Part shown: piece by piece, positions 63,171 through 64,000 of the stretch | Layout of the letters: every line of letters begins with the position of its first letter | How positions within the stretch are numbered: position 1 is the first letter of the stretch | The notes under the pieces: generated by a model | Seen by the model: only the letters and a program-made list of their open reading frames with translations | Told to the model about the DNA's origin: nothing | Databases searched by the model: none | Translations under genes and position numbers: made by a program | Source of the DNA: BOG-908 sp963850605 | GTDB lineage: Bacteria > Pseudomonadota > Alphaproteobacteria > Acetobacterales > Acetobacteraceae | Assembly: GCA_963850605.1 (NCBI GenBank) | Contig: CAWKLX010000001.1 | Span: 62,001 to 126,000, forward strand | DNA: 64,000 nucleotides | Direction of reading: 5' to 3'

Positions 63171-64000
63171 ATGAACGAGAGACACCTGCTGTGGCTGATG
63201 GGCGCCTTCGGTTTCCTGAGCGGCCTGCCGCTCTCACTGACCGCGTTCACGCTCCAGCTGTGGTTCACCACCTACGGCCTGTCGGTGCACGCGATCGGCA
63301 TGACCGCGTGGCTTGGCTTGCCTTACACCCTCAAATTCCTGTGGTCTGGCGTGTTCGATCGCGCTCCACCGGCCGTGTTACGCAAACTTGGGCGTCGGCG
63401 GGGCTGGCTGTTGATCGTCCAGCCTCTTTTGGCGGCCGCAGCCTGCGTCATGGCGTTGAGCGATCCCGGCCAGAACGCGGCGCTGACCGCGGCCGCCGGC
63501 CTGACGATGGCCTTCTTCTCCGCCAGCCAGGATATCCTCATCGATGCCTGGAGGATCGAAAGCTTTTCCGAGAAGCTGCAAGGCGCAGCGCTCGCCTTCT
63601 ATGTCTGGGGTTATCGAGGGGCCATGATCACGTCGGTCTCCGGGGTGTTATGGCTGTCGGGCTTTGTGGGCTGGCATACCGCATTGCTGGCCATGGCGGC
63701 TCTGCTTGCGGCGGGCACGGGCGTCACGCTCCTGGCCCGGGCCGCGCGGGCCAGTCCGCAGCCAGTGCGGGTCACCGGCTGGCTGGCCGGGGTGGATGCC
63801 GCTTTCTTGGCGCCGCTGCGCGACTTCCTGGGCCGGCCCGGAGCCGCGTCCGTCCTTGCCTTCGTCATTCTGTTTCGGCTGGGTGGCGTACTCGCCGACG
63901 GGACGGCGGCTGCGTTTTATCGGTACGGCGTGGGGTTTTCGCAGGGCGCTATCCGCGACGCCAATCTGTACGGCTGGGCGGGGACGCTGGCGGGGGCCGC
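63171..64000 (+). CDS. ampG: AmpG-type muropeptide permease (partial at window end)
   Basis: The first 276 residues of a major-facilitator-superfamily permease. It starts MNERHLLWLMGAFGFLSGLP and shows LPYTLKFLWSGVFDRAP and the diagnostic SASQDILIDAWRIE. AmpG proteins import anhydromuropeptides for cell-wall recycling. The gene runs off the window with no stop. It is divergent from the lytic transglycosylase across 74 bases, which supports the assignment. Confidence 0.85.
   Translation, partial: MNERHLLWLMGAFGFLSGLPLSLTAFTLQLWFTTYGLSVHAIGMTAWLGLPYTLKFLWSGVFDRAPPAVLRKLGRRRGWLLIVQPLLAAAACVMALSDPGQNAALTAAAGLTMAFFSASQDILIDAWRIESFSEKLQGAALAFYVWGYRGAMITSVSGVLWLSGFVGWHTALLAMAALLAAGTGVTLLARAARASPQPVRVTGWLAGVDAAFLAPLRDFLGRPGAASVLAFVILFRLGGVLADGTAAAFYRYGVGFSQGAIRDANLYGWAGTLAGA

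Noticed and set aside
61936..63174. Plus-strand open frame of 412 codons opposite the lytic transglycosylase
   Set aside because: Antisense shadow of an Ala-rich gene; composition is Arg-rich and without motifs.
1..64000. CRISPR arrays, tRNA or rRNA genes, prophage or integrated plasmid
   Set aside because: I found no regularly spaced repeats, no cloverleaf-like tRNA sequences, no rRNA segments and no integrase or phage structural genes.

Overview
This window is a GC-rich alphaproteobacterial chromosome segment, most likely from the Acetobacteraceae. The assignment is my inference from family-level resemblance: cytochrome bc1 with an aerobic HemF, a MinD-like FlhG/FlhF pair, a PEP-CTERM protein, tandem SpeD/SpeE, DUF2252/PgpA/PncC, and T-rich intergenic hairpins. 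I see no rRNA, tRNA, CRISPR array, prophage or intact insertion sequence. The only transposon trace is a truncated IS630-type fragment near 42.0-42.5 kb.

Layout. 0-3 kb: a secreted TPR protein broken by two frameshifts. 3.1-4.7 kb: spermidine synthesis (speD, speE). 4.65-9.5 kb (minus): flhG, flhF, mtnP, petC, petB. MtnP recycles the methylthioadenosine made by SpeE, so these few kilobases hold a short polyamine/SAM-salvage set. 9.6-15 kb: hemF, a frameshifted sterol-desaturase-type hydroxylase, a PEP-CTERM protein, a CNNM/HlyC-type membrane protein and an FAH-family hydrolase. 15.1-25.2 kb (minus): a peptide-type ABC importer (fused ATPases, two permeases, binding protein), then a TPR-sulfotransferase and a TonB-dependent receptor. 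Together they look like one envelope uptake module.

25.5-39.8 kb is the most interesting region. It holds a membrane desaturase with a divergent XRE-type regulator. Next come a PhnD-like binding protein and a LysR regulator (minus). Divergent from these is a tightly coupled eight-gene operon: Rieske oxygenase, Cys/Met-type PLP enzyme, FAD oxidoreductase with a BFD-type iron-sulfur domain, DAO-type FAD oxidase, and SoxB, SoxD, SoxA, SoxG. It reads as a catabolic pathway that removes N-methyl groups from a betaine-like or N-methyl amino acid and feeds the carbon to tetrahydrofolate. The PLP step is not part of the textbook glycine-betaine route. The LysR/Rieske intergenic region contains two inverted repeats that share exactly the same centre and include a T-N11-A LysR box.

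39.9-44.8 kb: a DUF885 protein, a broken GxxExxY gene with the IS630 remnant, threonine dehydratase, greA and DUF1289. 44.8-52.9 kb: DUF3291, carB, a SUKH-like gene, a HigA antitoxin, carA, a small HTH gene, lipA, a COQ10/RatA-family gene and an EF-hand protein. From greA to the EF-hand gene almost every gene carries single-base insertions and deletions while the encoded residues stay conserved. I read this as a stretch of poor sequence, not gene decay. 52.9-64 kb is cleaner: a small membrane protein, an APC amino-acid permease, a divergent PEP-carboxylase homologue, a quinone-oxidoreductase-type MDR enzyme, and a coupled operon of lytic transglycosylase, pgpA, DUF2252 and pncC. Divergent from that operon is an AmpG-type permease that runs off the end of the window.
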